From Streptomyces sp. NBC_01591 (GTDB lineage: Bacteria > Actinomycetota > Actinomycetes > Streptomycetales > Streptomycetaceae), in the NCBI RefSeq assembly GCF_035918155.1, contig NZ_CP109328.1, positions 124,001 to 188,000 of the forward strand: 64,000 nt of DNA. Reading direction: 5' to 3'. Below, one piece after another: positions 27,367-36,192 of this stretch. The notes beneath the pieces are model-generated. The model had not been told where the DNA came from. It saw nothing but the letters and a program-made list of their open reading frames with translations, and did not search any database. Made by a program: the position numbers and the translations under genes. Each line of letters opens with the position of its first letter. The first letter of the stretch is position 1.

Positions 27367-27520
27367 GAACCCCGGTGCCGCCCTCCAGCTCGTCGGTGAT
27401 CAGGTGGACGAGCTCGGCACGTTGCAGCTTGCCGCCCAGCTCCTCGAATACCTCGCGGTGCAGGGCCGCCTCGATGGTCGCGTCGTCCTCCTCGACCCCG
27501 CCGCCGACCGACGACGAAGT
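27367..27520 (-). pseudogene. NUDIX hydrolase fragment (Nudix box only)
   Basis: The minus strand encodes GGGVEEDDATIEAALHREVF followed by EELGGK, an almost perfect Nudix box (Gx5Ex7REUxEExGU). AELVHLITDELEGG follows. The gene is cut by the IS1380 fragment on one side and by an aminotransferase fragment of opposite orientation on the other. Confidence 0.75.
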
Positions 27521-28058
27521 GCCGCCGCTCGCCTCTCTGGCCCCCCAGCAGACCGTCCTCGTCGACAGCCTGTCCAAGCGCATAGCCCCTGGCCTGACCC
27601 TCGGGTTCGTGGTGGCGCCCGGCTTCCTGGTGGGCGAGATCGCCACGTCGCTGCGCTCGGGGGGCTGGACCCCCATGCGCTTCGCACTGGAGGCGGCCTA
27701 CCACTGGCAGCAGGACGGCACCGTGAAGGCGCTCGTACAGGCCAAGCAGCGGGAAGCCGCCGTACGACAGGAGATCGCGGCCCGGCACCTCGGCGGCTTC
27801 GCTGTACGGAGCGACCCGCGCTCGTACCACTGCTGGTGGCAACTGCCCCGCCCGTGGCGCGCGGACACCTTCGTCGCCGCCGCTGCCCGGCACGGCATCG
27901 GAGTGGTGCCGGCCGCCGCGTTCACCGTCGGCAATAACCAGGCCCCCAACGCGATCCGGCTGGGGCTTGCCTCCCCGCAGACCGACGTTCTCTCCCAGGC
28001 GCTGGCCACACTGGCCGAACTCGCCCGGTCCGCCCCGGACGACCTCGTCACCGACTGA
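27521..28058 (+). pseudogene. MocR-type PLP aminotransferase, C-terminal fragment
   Basis: About 175 residues matching the C-terminal aminotransferase domain of GntR/MocR regulators. TVLVDSLSKRIAPGLTLGFV contains the PLP-binding lysine loop, and AARHGIGVVPAAAF plus NAIRLGLASPQ the C-terminal core. The N-terminal half, with the winged helix and the rest of the PLP domain, is gone at about 27521, where it joins the NUDIX fragment. Natural stop at 28058. Not functional. Confidence 0.82.
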
Positions 28059-28104
28059 CGCCTGCCCGCGCGCCGGCGACCGTCCGGCGAAGACCGAGGC
28101 GAAG

Positions 28105-28236
28105 CCCACGGCCACAGACACGGGATCGGCATCGAGATCGTCGAGCGGAACCCGCAGGACAAGAGCTTCATCGCGACTCCGAGGGGGCCGGGCGGCCCTC
28201 GTAGTCGCGGACCAGTCGCCGGTGCAGTATCAAGGT
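28105..28236. pseudogene. Two inverted scraps of an IS5-family transposase
   Basis: Plus strand around 28118-28170 encodes GIGIEIVERNPQDKSFI and minus strand around 28178-28236 encodes LHRRLVRDYEGRPAPSES. Both are pieces of the C-terminal region of IS5 transposases, now in opposite orientation, so a deletion or inversion has occurred. Confidence 0.55.
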
Positions 28237-28269
28237 CGTCAACACCTGTGGATCAAGCGTTCTCCCCGG

Positions 28270-28500
28270 ATGACCACCGAGCTTCTCCGTCTCACCGTCC
28301 CGGGGTGTGCGACGCCTTGTCCGAGCGTGGACAATCCCTTGCTCCGGCCACCTGGTGTCCAGCGGCGACACACGGGTGTGGATGGACGCGGGCAGCGGGA
28401 CGCTGGCTCAGCTTCAACGGCACGTCCAACTGGATGAGCTGGACGCGATCTGGATCTCGCATCTGCACGCCGAGCACAGCGCGGACCGGGAACCTCAGCC
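28270..28500 (+). pseudogene. Metallo-beta-lactamase-fold hydrolase, frameshifted fragment
   Basis: MTTELLRLTVPGCATPCPSV starts the family sequence. An extra T near 28339 shifts the frame, after which CSGHLVSSGDTRVWMDAGSG and ELDAIWISHLHAEHSAD continue in the next frame. The zinc motif HxHxDH reads HLHAEH, so Asp is replaced by Glu. The gene then ends abruptly. N-terminal piece of a dead gene. Confidence 0.75.
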
Positions 28501-28868
28501 CTGCCCGACGCGGTGAACACCGTCTGGCTTCCCGGTCGCCTGAGCCTCGATTTACCGGTCCGGTTTGAAGTGGTTTCCTGAGGCTGTGCAGGGCGGCGTT
28601 CGGTGCCGTTGGCCGGGTGCGGGCAGGGGTCATCCGCTGGTCTGACCAGAGTGTCCACGGGTTCCGTTCCGGTTGTGACCAAGTGGGGCATCAGCCGCTA
28701 CGACGCGCTCAAGCGCCTCTTCACCACCGGGGCGTGGATCCCTCACCCGCGAAATCACCCTCGCCCTCCACGACATCCCGGGAACGAATCAGACATCCAC
28801 GGAACACTCCGGCGCTCTGGCCCGCCCCCGGCTCAGCTGCTGCCAACGGAAGCTGTTGACGCCCGACT
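28501..28868. other. Gene-free, degenerate stretch
   Basis: No family could be recognised in any frame. It separates the MBL relic from the promoter of the LacI-controlled locus. Confidence 0.5.
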
Positions 28869-28870
28869 TA

Positions 28871-28957
28871 CTAATTCGCATTATCAGCGCCCCCAAGTCT
28901 TGACGTGTTTGAAACACAGGGTTCACACTGATCCCGAGGCGAGATAATTCGTATTAG
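28871..28957 (+). promoter_or_regulatory. LacI-gene promoter with two copies of a palindromic operator
   Basis: CTAATTCGCATTATC (28871-28885) and, on the opposite strand, GATAATTCGTATTAG (28943-28957) are two copies of one near-palindrome, CTAATWCGMATTATC. Between them lie a possible -35 (TTGACG, 28900-28905) and a weak -10 (CACACT, 28924-28929), plus a further small palindrome TGTTTGAAACA (28906-28916). The downstream copy touches the ribosome-binding site (GGAGG, 28959-28963). The layout suggests autoregulation by the LacI protein. Confidence 0.65.
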
Positions 28958-28968
28958 CGGAGGCTCAA

Positions 28969-30021
28969 GTGACAATTGGTCGCCCTGCGCGGCGGATCAC
29001 GCAGCGGGACATTGCCAAGCTGGCCGGGGTGAGTCAGCCGACCGTGTCGCTGGTGCTCAACGGTCGGGCCGACGCGGATATCCGGATTCCCGAGGAGACC
29101 CGCGAGCGCGTGTTGAAGGTGATCCGGGAATCCGGGTACGTGCCCGATCCAGTGGCACGACGGCTGGCTGACAAACGCAACCGCATACTGGGCGTCTTCA
29201 CCTATGAGGCGGTCTTCCCCAGCGCCACCAGCGACTTCTACCACCCGTTCCTGGTCGGTATCGAGGGCGCGGCCGAACAGGTCGGCTGCGACCTGCTGTT
29301 GCTCACCAGCACATCAGTGACGGGCGGTCGGCGGCGTGTCTTCGAGGGCGACAATCGGCTCCGGCTGGCGGACGGCTGCCTGCTGCTCGGCCGGTCGCTC
29401 GACCGCGACGACCTGAGGCGGATGGTCGCCGACGGATACCCCTTCGTGGCAGTTGGCCGGCGCGATGACGCCGGAGGCCCGGTGCCTCACGTGGGCGCCG
29501 ATTACGCGACGGCCGTCAGCCGCCTCGTCGAGCTGGCGGTGACCCGCGGCCACCGTCGCGTGGCATACCTCGGACTCCCCACCGACGTGGAGTCCTCCGC
29601 AGACCGTCGGAAAGGCTTTCTGCAGGCCACCCAGGCGGCACCGGGGCCCGGCGTCCTCATCGCGCTCGACGAGCTGTCTCCCGGACGCGAACCCGACGAG
29701 TTGCTGTCGGCGTTGCTGGCCTCACGCGCAACGGTAGTCCTGGTCGAAGACTTCGCCACCGCTGCGGATCTGGTCGCTTCCGCGCGTCGGCGCGGCCTGG
29801 CCGTACCGGAGGACCTGTCGGTCCTGACTCTCGGCGATCCGACCACGCCCGTACCTGCCGATGTGGACTTCACCGGATTCAAGATCCCGAGAGAGGAGAT
29901 GGGCCGACAGTCCATCGCGCTGCTGACCGACCTCCTCCAAGGCACCGCGGACACCCCGCAGCTACTGCTGCCCTGCGAACTCGTCACCGGCGCCACCCTG
30001 GCGCCCGCACCCGCACAGTGA
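28969..30021 (+). CDS. LacI-family transcriptional regulator of a sugar locus
   Basis: 350 residues from a GTG preceded by GCGGAGG. The N-terminal LacI helix-turn-helix is ITQRDIAKLAGVSQPTVSLVLNG (residues about 9-31), with the hinge near VPDPVARRLADKRNR. A periplasmic-binding-protein-like sugar domain follows. Its stop overlaps a GTG upstream of the next gene, so it heads the operon 28969-38148 and probably represses it until a sugar ligand binds. A pair of near-identical palindromes sits in its own promoter. Confidence 0.92.
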   Translation: MTIGRPARRITQRDIAKLAGVSQPTVSLVLNGRADADIRIPEETRERVLKVIRESGYVPDPVARRLADKRNRILGVFTYEAVFPSATSDFYHPFLVGIEGAAEQVGCDLLLLTSTSVTGGRRRVFEGDNRLRLADGCLLLGRSLDRDDLRRMVADGYPFVAVGRRDDAGGPVPHVGADYATAVSRLVELAVTRGHRRVAYLGLPTDVESSADRRKGFLQATQAAPGPGVLIALDELSPGREPDELLSALLASRATVVLVEDFATAADLVASARRRGLAVPEDLSVLTLGDPTTPVPADVDFTGFKIPREEMGRQSIALLTDLLQGTADTPQLLLPCELVTGATLAPAPAQ

Positions 30022-30032
30022 AAGGAACGTGG

Positions 30033-31628
30033 ATGGAAACGGAGATCCTCGTCATCGGCGGAGGGCTCGGCGGAGTGGCAGCGGCATTGGCCGCCCTGCG
30101 CGCCGGCCGGCGGGTAGTGCTCACCGAGGAGTACGACTGGCTGGGTGGCCAGCTGACGAGCCAGGCCGTCCCACCGGACGAGCCCAGCTGGGTGGAGCAG
30201 TTCGGTGTGACCGCCGGCTACCGGGCACTGCGGGACGGAATCCGCGACTACTACCGCCAGCACTACCCGCTGACCGAGCGGTCCCGGGCCTGGCGCCACC
30301 TCAACCCGGGGGCCGGACACGTCAGTCGGCTCTGCCACGAGCCGCAGGTGGCAGTGGCGGTCATCGAGGCAATGCTCGCGCCGTACCGGGGCAGCGGGCG
30401 GTTGCGCGTGCTGCAGCCGTACCGACCGGTGTCCGCCGAGACCGACGGCGACCGGGTCTGTGCCGTGACGGTGGGGCACTGCGGAGATGGCGACGAGATC
30501 ACCATCGCCGCACCGTACATTCTCGACGCGACGGAGACCGGCGAGCTGCTACCTCTCACCGGTACCGAGTACGTCACCGGCTTCGAGGCGCAGTCCGAGA
30601 CCGGTGAGCCGAGCGCCCCGGGCACGGCGCAGCCCTTGAACATGCAAGCCGCCTCGGTCTGCTTCGCGCTGGACCATGTGGACGGCGATCACACGATCGA
30701 CAAACCGGTCCGATACGACTTCTGGCGCACCTACCAGCCGGACTTCTGGGGCGGCCCGATGCTCTCCCTGAGCGCGCCTCACCCACGGACCAAGGAGATC
30801 GTCGAGCGCAGCTTCACCCCGAATCCCGACGACGACCCGCTGGCCGTCGTCGCGGACCAGCGGCTCAGCGCCGGCGACAGCAACCTGTGGACGTTCCGGC
30901 GTATCGCGGCACGGCGCAACTTCACCGACGGCGCGTACAGTAGCGACATCACGCTGGTCAACTGGCCGATGATCGATTACCTGGCAGGTCCAGTCTACGA
31001 CGTACCTGATGCCGCGCAGCACCTCGCGGCCGCTCGCGAACTGTCCTTCGCGTACCTGTACTGGCTGCAGACCGAGGCTCCACGGCCCGACGGCGGCACC
31101 GGCTTCCCCGGTCTGCGGCTGCGCGGCGATATCACTGGCTCGGCCGACGGTCTGGCACAGGCACCGTATATCCGCGAGTCACGGCGTATCCGCGCCGAAT
31201 ACACGGTCGTCGAACAGGACCTGTCCATCGCGTTACGGGGCGACAAGGGTGCCGTGGAGTATCCCGACACGGTGGGCATCGGCATGTACCGCATTGACCT
31301 GCACCCCACCACCGGCGGCGACAACTACCTCGATGTGGCGTGCTGCCCGTTCCGGATCCCGCTGGGTGCGCTGCTCCCACAGCGGGTGGAAAACCTGCTC
31401 CCCGCCTCCAAGAACATCGGCACGACACACATCACCAATGGGTGCTACCGCCTGCACCCCGTCGAGTGGAACGTCGGCGAGGCGGCCGGTGCACTGGCCG
31501 CCTTCTGCCTGGAGCGCCGGGTCTCCCCGCGCGCCGTCAGAAACACGCCCGGCCTCCTGGCCGACTTCCAGGACCGTCTCACCGGCGACGGGGTCGAGCT
31601 GCAGTGGCCGCGAATAGCGGGTTACTAG
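30033..31628 (+). CDS. FAD-dependent oxidoreductase (PF12831-type)
   Basis: 531 residues. ATG 30033 was chosen because AAAGGA lies 6 bp upstream. The N-terminal FAD-binding Rossmann motif is ILVIGGGLGGVAAALAALRA, followed by EEYDWLGGQLTSQ, the start of the FAD_oxidored family signature. NIGTTHITNGCYRLHPVEWN is near the C-terminus. Members occur in carbohydrate-use loci and probably oxidise a sugar or sugar-derived alcohol; the substrate is not known. It sits between a LacI regulator and a sugar ABC importer, so it likely acts on the imported compound in the cytoplasm. Confidence 0.85.
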   Translation: METEILVIGGGLGGVAAALAALRAGRRVVLTEEYDWLGGQLTSQAVPPDEPSWVEQFGVTAGYRALRDGIRDYYRQHYPLTERSRAWRHLNPGAGHVSRLCHEPQVAVAVIEAMLAPYRGSGRLRVLQPYRPVSAETDGDRVCAVTVGHCGDGDEITIAAPYILDATETGELLPLTGTEYVTGFEAQSETGEPSAPGTAQPLNMQAASVCFALDHVDGDHTIDKPVRYDFWRTYQPDFWGGPMLSLSAPHPRTKEIVERSFTPNPDDDPLAVVADQRLSAGDSNLWTFRRIAARRNFTDGAYSSDITLVNWPMIDYLAGPVYDVPDAAQHLAAARELSFAYLYWLQTEAPRPDGGTGFPGLRLRGDITGSADGLAQAPYIRESRRIRAEYTVVEQDLSIALRGDKGAVEYPDTVGIGMYRIDLHPTTGGDNYLDVACCPFRIPLGALLPQRVENLLPASKNIGTTHITNGCYRLHPVEWNVGEAAGALAAFCLERRVSPRAVRNTPGLLADFQDRLTGDGVELQWPRIAGY

Positions 31629-31652
31629 CCAATCATCGCAAGGAGTACAGCA

Positions 31653-32948
31653 ATGAACCCATCGAGACGCTCCGTCCTCGCGGCGACCGCGGCCGCAGCC
31701 GCGACCGCTGCCCTCACCGCCGGCTGCGGCAACGGCGGCGGTCGGTCGGGAGCCGACGACGGCAACCTGCGCATCGCCGTGTGGACGGCGGTGAAGGAGC
31801 ATCTGGCGCTGCTGAACAGCATCGCGGACGCCTTCAAAGCCAGTAACCCGAAGGTGAAGAGCATCAAGTTCGAATCGCTCAACCCCATGGACTACACCAC
31901 CGCGCTGACCACTCAGCTCGCCTCGGGCAACCCGCCCGACCTGGGCTGGATTCTGGAAACGAACGCGGCCGACTTCATCGAGGCCGACACGCTCGTCGAC
32001 ATGGCTCCGGCCATGAAGGCGGAGAGCGGCTACGGATACAACGACTTGGAGCCGGCGCTGCTCAGCCAGTGGCGGCGCGGCAAATCGCTCTACGCGTACC
32101 CGTTCTCCAGCTCGCCCCTCGCGGTCTTCTACAACGCCGACGCCCTGGCCAAGGCCGACGCGGACGATCCGGCCAAGCTCGCCTCCGAAGACGCCTGGAC
32201 ATGGGACGCGCTCGCCGCCGCGGCCAGGAAGGTCACCGATGCCAAGACTGCACGGTTCGGCCTGCTCGTCCACGATTTCGACTACAAGCACTGGGACCGG
32301 CTCTATCCGATCATGAGCGCGTACGGGGCGGCACCGTGGACGTCCGACAACGACTGCGGGTTCTCCGACGGGAAGATGGTCGACGCGATTGACTTCTTCC
32401 GGAAGATGGCCTTCACCGACCGGAGTACGCCGGGGCCCGGAGAGCAGGCAGACTTCTTCTCCGGCGAAAGCGGCATGATCATTACCCAGGTCAGCAAGGC
32501 CGGCCCGCTCGCCGACGTCTCGTGGAAGTGGGGCGTCGTACCGCTGCCGTCCGGACCGGCCGGAGCTCACCAGGTGATCGGGCAGGCCGGCCTGGCCGTC
32601 TTCGCCAAGGCCAAGAACCAGGAACTGGCCAAACAGTTCTTCCTCTTCGCCACCGACAAGAAGAACACCGCCGAACTTGCCCAGTTCTTCCCGCCGCCGC
32701 GCGCCTCACTGCTGACGGCCGAGACCCTTGCCAGAACCAACCCGCTGCTCAGCAAGGACCAGCTCCAAGAGAGCATCATCGATTCGCTTAAGTCCGGTAC
32801 GGTGCGCCCCGGCCATAGCGGGTACGCCGAGCTGAACGAGAAGACGCGGGCGGCCCTCGACGCGGCATGGAAGCCGAAGGCCGATACGCACAAGGTCACC
32901 CGTGCCGTCTGTACCGCCATCGAGCCCCTGCTGCAGGCCGGATCGTGA
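31653..32948 (+). CDS. Sugar ABC transporter substrate-binding lipoprotein
   Basis: 431 residues. Tat/lipoprotein signal: SRRSVLAATAAAAATAALTA then GCGN, a lipobox with the modified Cys at about residue 27. The mature part is a family 1 extracellular solute-binding protein (MalE-like): LRIAVWTAVKEHLALLNSIA, TQLASGNPPDLGWI, FSSSPLAVFYNADALAKADA. It captures an oligosaccharide outside the membrane for the two following permeases. Its stop overlaps the start of the first permease gene by 4 bp. No ATPase gene is in the locus. Streptomyces sugar importers commonly share MsiK, which is probably the case here. Confidence 0.93.
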   Translation: MNPSRRSVLAATAAAAATAALTAGCGNGGGRSGADDGNLRIAVWTAVKEHLALLNSIADAFKASNPKVKSIKFESLNPMDYTTALTTQLASGNPPDLGWILETNAADFIEADTLVDMAPAMKAESGYGYNDLEPALLSQWRRGKSLYAYPFSSSPLAVFYNADALAKADADDPAKLASEDAWTWDALAAAARKVTDAKTARFGLLVHDFDYKHWDRLYPIMSAYGAAPWTSDNDCGFSDGKMVDAIDFFRKMAFTDRSTPGPGEQADFFSGESGMIITQVSKAGPLADVSWKWGVVPLPSGPAGAHQVIGQAGLAVFAKAKNQELAKQFFLFATDKKNTAELAQFFPPPRASLLTAETLARTNPLLSKDQLQESIIDSLKSGTVRPGHSGYAELNEKTRAALDAAWKPKADTHKVTRAVCTAIEPLLQAGS

Positions 32949-33922
32949 GCCTGACAAAGAAGGCCCCGACCCCTGCCGTGTCCCGGCGGGCCACCGTGCC
33001 TCTCAAGGTGCGGCCGGCCCGCCGGGGCGGGCGGCAACGGACCCCGCGGTGGCGTCGGCGGGACATGCTCGCCGGGTACGTACTCATCGCCCCGCAGATG
33101 GTGGGATTCGCCGCTTTCGTGCTGGGGCCCCTCATAGCCGTCGTCTACTACAGCTTTACGAAGTACAACAATCTCACCGGCGATATCAGCTTCATCGGCG
33201 GTGACAATTACCGGAAGCTGCTCGACGACCCGCTCGCGATTGAGGTGGCTCAGAACACGGCCGTGTTCTCCCTGGGTCTGGTGCCGCTCAACATCTGCCT
33301 CGCCCTGCTGCTCGCCGTGCTGCTGGACCAGGGGCTGCGCGGCACCATAGTGTTCCGCGCGATCTTCTTCTCCCCGACCGTCGTGTCGGTCATCGCGTGG
33401 ACCATCGTATGGAGCTTCCTGCTCAGCAAGGACGGCGGCCTCAACCTGCTCATACGCATGGTCGGCGCCGATGGTCCCAACTGGCTGCGCGAGCCGGACA
33501 CCGCGATGTTCTCGGTGATCCTGGTGCAGGTCCTCAAAGGTGTGGGCGTGAACATGGTGCTCTTTCTGGCCGCCCTGCAAAGCGTCCCCACGGAGCTGCG
33601 GGAGGCGGCAAGGGTCGACGGCGCCCCTCCCTGGACCATATTCCGCCGGATCACCCTGCCGATGATCAGCCCGACCATGCTGCTGGCCGCGATCGTCACG
33701 GTGATCGGCTCGCTTCAGGTCTTCGGCCAGGTCATGGTGCTGACCGGCGGCGGTCCGGGTAACGCCACGACCGTACTCGCCTACTACGTCTATCTGCAGG
33801 CATTCAAGTTCTTCGACCTCGGCTACGCGAGTGCCCTCGCGGTACTGCTCTTCCTCGCTGTCCTGGTCCTGACCGTCGTGCAGTGGTGGTTGCGCAAGAA
33901 GTGGGTGTTCCATGAGCAGTAA
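32945..33922 (+). CDS. Sugar ABC transporter permease (MalF type)
   Basis: 325 residues from the GTG at 32945. Basic N-terminus, then six hydrophobic segments beginning at LAGYVLIAPQMVGFAAFVLG. The EAA loop that contacts the ATPase is LREAARVDGAPPWTIFRRIT. It pairs with the MalG-type permease whose gene overlaps its 3' end by 11 bp. Together with the lipoprotein it forms a carbohydrate importer. Confidence 0.93.
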   Translation: MSLTKKAPTPAVSRRATVPLKVRPARRGGRQRTPRWRRRDMLAGYVLIAPQMVGFAAFVLGPLIAVVYYSFTKYNNLTGDISFIGGDNYRKLLDDPLAIEVAQNTAVFSLGLVPLNICLALLLAVLLDQGLRGTIVFRAIFFSPTVVSVIAWTIVWSFLLSKDGGLNLLIRMVGADGPNWLREPDTAMFSVILVQVLKGVGVNMVLFLAALQSVPTELREAARVDGAPPWTIFRRITLPMISPTMLLAAIVTVIGSLQVFGQVMVLTGGGPGNATTVLAYYVYLQAFKFFDLGYASALAVLLFLAVLVLTVVQWWLRKKWVFHEQ

Positions 33923-34784
33923 CCCCTTGGCCCTGTTCCGACGCAGGGCTCGGAAGCCCGCATTCGGGCGGATCCTGCTGTACGTACTGATGGTGGCCCT
34001 CGCGGTGCCGTTCCTCCTGCCCCTGCTGTGGATGGTGAGCAGCTCCCTCAAACCGATCTCGGAGATCTTTTCCTATCCGCCCTCGCTGCTCCCGAGCGAC
34101 TGGCGGTGGGACAACTACGCCCGTATCACCGATTACCAGCCCTTCGGCCGTCAGTACTTCAACAGTCTCTATATCGCGGCGTTGGTGTGTGTCGGCAGCG
34201 TCGTGGTCTCGGCCATGGCCGGTTACGCCTTCGCCCGGGTCCGCCTCATCGGCGGCGGCACCATGTTCGTCCTCCTGCTCACCGCATTGCTGATGCCGAG
34301 CGAGGTCATCATCGTTCCGCTGTTCCGGCTGTTCTCCGAGATCGGCTGGACCGACACGCACTGGCCGCTGATCATTCCGGCCGTGTTCGGCAGCAACTCG
34401 GTCTTCGGCACCTTCGTCATGCGCCAGTTCTTCCTTGGCCTGCCGGCCGAGCTGGAGGAGAGCGGAAGGCTCGACGGTCTGGGGCGTTTCGGGCTGTTCT
34501 TCCGGATCGCGCTCCCGCTGGCCGGACCTTCGCTCTCAGCGGTGGCACTGCTCTCCTTCCTGCACAGCTGGAACTCCTTCCTGGAACCGCTGGTGTTCCT
34601 GCGCAGCCCGGAGATGTTCACCCTGCCGGTAGCGCTCACCCAGATCGTGGACAACTTTGGAGCCCCGGTCTGGAATGTGCAGCTCGCGGCCAGCACGCTC
34701 ACGGTCATTCCGGTTCTCGCGGTATTCCTGGTGGCCCAGCGCTGGTTCATCAAGTCAATCGTCAACAGTGGTCTGAAGGGTTAG
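33912..34784 (+). CDS. Sugar ABC transporter permease (MalG type)
   Basis: 290 residues, start overlapping the MalF gene by 11 bp. Six membrane segments (ILLYVLMVALAVPFLLPLLW first). EAA loop: LEESGRLDGLGRFGLFFRIA, with Glu-Glu-Ser where most family members read EAA. Followed after 2 bp by the glycosidase gene. Confidence 0.93.
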   Translation: MSSNPLALFRRRARKPAFGRILLYVLMVALAVPFLLPLLWMVSSSLKPISEIFSYPPSLLPSDWRWDNYARITDYQPFGRQYFNSLYIAALVCVGSVVVSAMAGYAFARVRLIGGGTMFVLLLTALLMPSEVIIVPLFRLFSEIGWTDTHWPLIIPAVFGSNSVFGTFVMRQFFLGLPAELEESGRLDGLGRFGLFFRIALPLAGPSLSAVALLSFLHSWNSFLEPLVFLRSPEMFTLPVALTQIVDNFGAPVWNVQLAASTLTVIPVLAVFLVAQRWFIKSIVNSGLKG

Positions 34785-34786
34785 TC

Positions 34787-36166
34787 ATGGAAATGCTCAC
34801 AGTATCCGGTGACCGGTTCGTCACCCCGTCCGGAAATCCAGTGACTCTGCGCGGCACCGGGCTCGGCGGCTGGATGATGATGGAGAACTTCCTCAACGGC
34901 TTCCCCGGCGCCGAGCACCAGGCCAGGGACGCGCTGCGGCATTCCATGGGCGCAGAAAAGGCCGACCGGCTGTTCGACCTCATCCTGGACGAGTTCTTCA
35001 CCGACGCCGATGCAGCGCTGATCGCCCGCACCGGACTCAACTGCGTTCGCATTGCGGTCAATTACCGGCACCTCTCCGACGATGCCAACCCGTTCGACAT
35101 CAAGGAGGACGGAATACGGCGGCTCACTACCGCCATCGACGCCTGCGCCCGGCACGGCATCTACACCATCATCGACCTGCATGCCGCACCAGGCTTTCAG
35201 AACCAGTCCGAGCACAGCGACAATCCGAGCCACCATGCCTGGCTGTGGCGCCACCGCCACTTCCAGGACCGAGTGGTGGCCATCTGGGAGGCGCTTGCGG
35301 ACCGGTTCCGGGGCCGGCCCGAGGTAGCCGGGTTCAACCTGCTCAACGAGCCCGGCGATCCCACCGGCGAGGTGATCGGTCCGTTCTACCGCCGACTCGT
35401 CGACGCCGTACGGGCCATAGACCCGGACCATGTGATCTTCCTCGACGGCAACCGCTACGCCAACGACTTCGATGCCATCGGCAGTGGATTCGACAACACC
35501 GTGTACTCCGCCCACGACTACGCCCTCGCCGGAATCCGTGACGCGACCGAGTACCCGGGCGTAGTACGCGGACAGTATGTCGACCGCAGCTGGCTGGAGG
35601 AGCGCTTCCTGGAGCGAACCGAGCACTCCCGCAGAACGGGCACACCAGTCTGGGTGGGCGAGTTCGGGCCGGTCTATTCCGGCGACCCCGCAGTCGACAA
35701 GCACCGCTACGCCGTACTGCGCGATCAGCTGGAGATCTACCGTGAGCACGGGGCGAACTGGTCCATCTGGACCTACAAGGACACCCATCTGTCCGGGCTG
35801 GTGTCCCTCGACCCCGACTCACCCTGGTCCCGGCTGCTGCAGCCGATCAGGGAGAAGAAGGAGCGGCTGGGCACCGAGCCTTGGTCCACCGGCGAGGAGG
35901 GCATCGGCCACGCCCTCGCCCCGCTCGATGAGCTGATGGCCACCGAGTACCCCGACTTCGACCCCCAGCCCTTCGGCCAGCGCTGGTACGTGCGCAGGCT
36001 CGTCCGTGAACTTCTGCTCGGGGAGCCCATGCTCGCCGACTTCGCCGCCCTCTTCGCCACTGTCGACGACGCCGGCATCGCAGCTCTGGCCGGCTCATTC
36101 CGCGTCGACGCCTGTATACCTCGCACGCCGCTGGCGGAACTCCTCACTGAATTCACCCGCAGCTGA
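34787..36166 (+). CDS. GH5-like glycoside hydrolase, intracellular
   Basis: 459 residues without a signal peptide, so the enzyme is cytoplasmic and would cut the imported oligosaccharide. A (beta/alpha)8 barrel of the GH5/cellulase type (about 10-360): TLRGTGLGGWMMMENFLNG, IYTIIDLHAAPGFQNQSE, acid/base Glu in VAGFNLLNEPGDPTGE, nucleophile Glu in PVWVGEFGPVYSGD, and WSIWTYKDTHLSGL. The 100-residue C-terminal extension is not recognised. Start ATG 34787, 2 bp after the permease stop. The glycosidic bond cleaved is unknown. The absence of secretion argues against a cellulase role. Confidence 0.88.
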   Translation: MEMLTVSGDRFVTPSGNPVTLRGTGLGGWMMMENFLNGFPGAEHQARDALRHSMGAEKADRLFDLILDEFFTDADAALIARTGLNCVRIAVNYRHLSDDANPFDIKEDGIRRLTTAIDACARHGIYTIIDLHAAPGFQNQSEHSDNPSHHAWLWRHRHFQDRVVAIWEALADRFRGRPEVAGFNLLNEPGDPTGEVIGPFYRRLVDAVRAIDPDHVIFLDGNRYANDFDAIGSGFDNTVYSAHDYALAGIRDATEYPGVVRGQYVDRSWLEERFLERTEHSRRTGTPVWVGEFGPVYSGDPAVDKHRYAVLRDQLEIYREHGANWSIWTYKDTHLSGLVSLDPDSPWSRLLQPIREKKERLGTEPWSTGEEGIGHALAPLDELMATEYPDFDPQPFGQRWYVRRLVRELLLGEPMLADFAALFATVDDAGIAALAGSFRVDACIPRTPLAELLTEFTRS

Positions 36167-36192
36167 AACCACCTCTTCAGAAGGAGACACCA

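Noticed and set aside
25820..27937. A 705-codon plus-strand frame as one protein
   Set aside because: Only 26168-27364 matches IS1380; the rest reads through an intergenic region on the left and an inverted NUDIX fragment and aminotransferase relic on the right.
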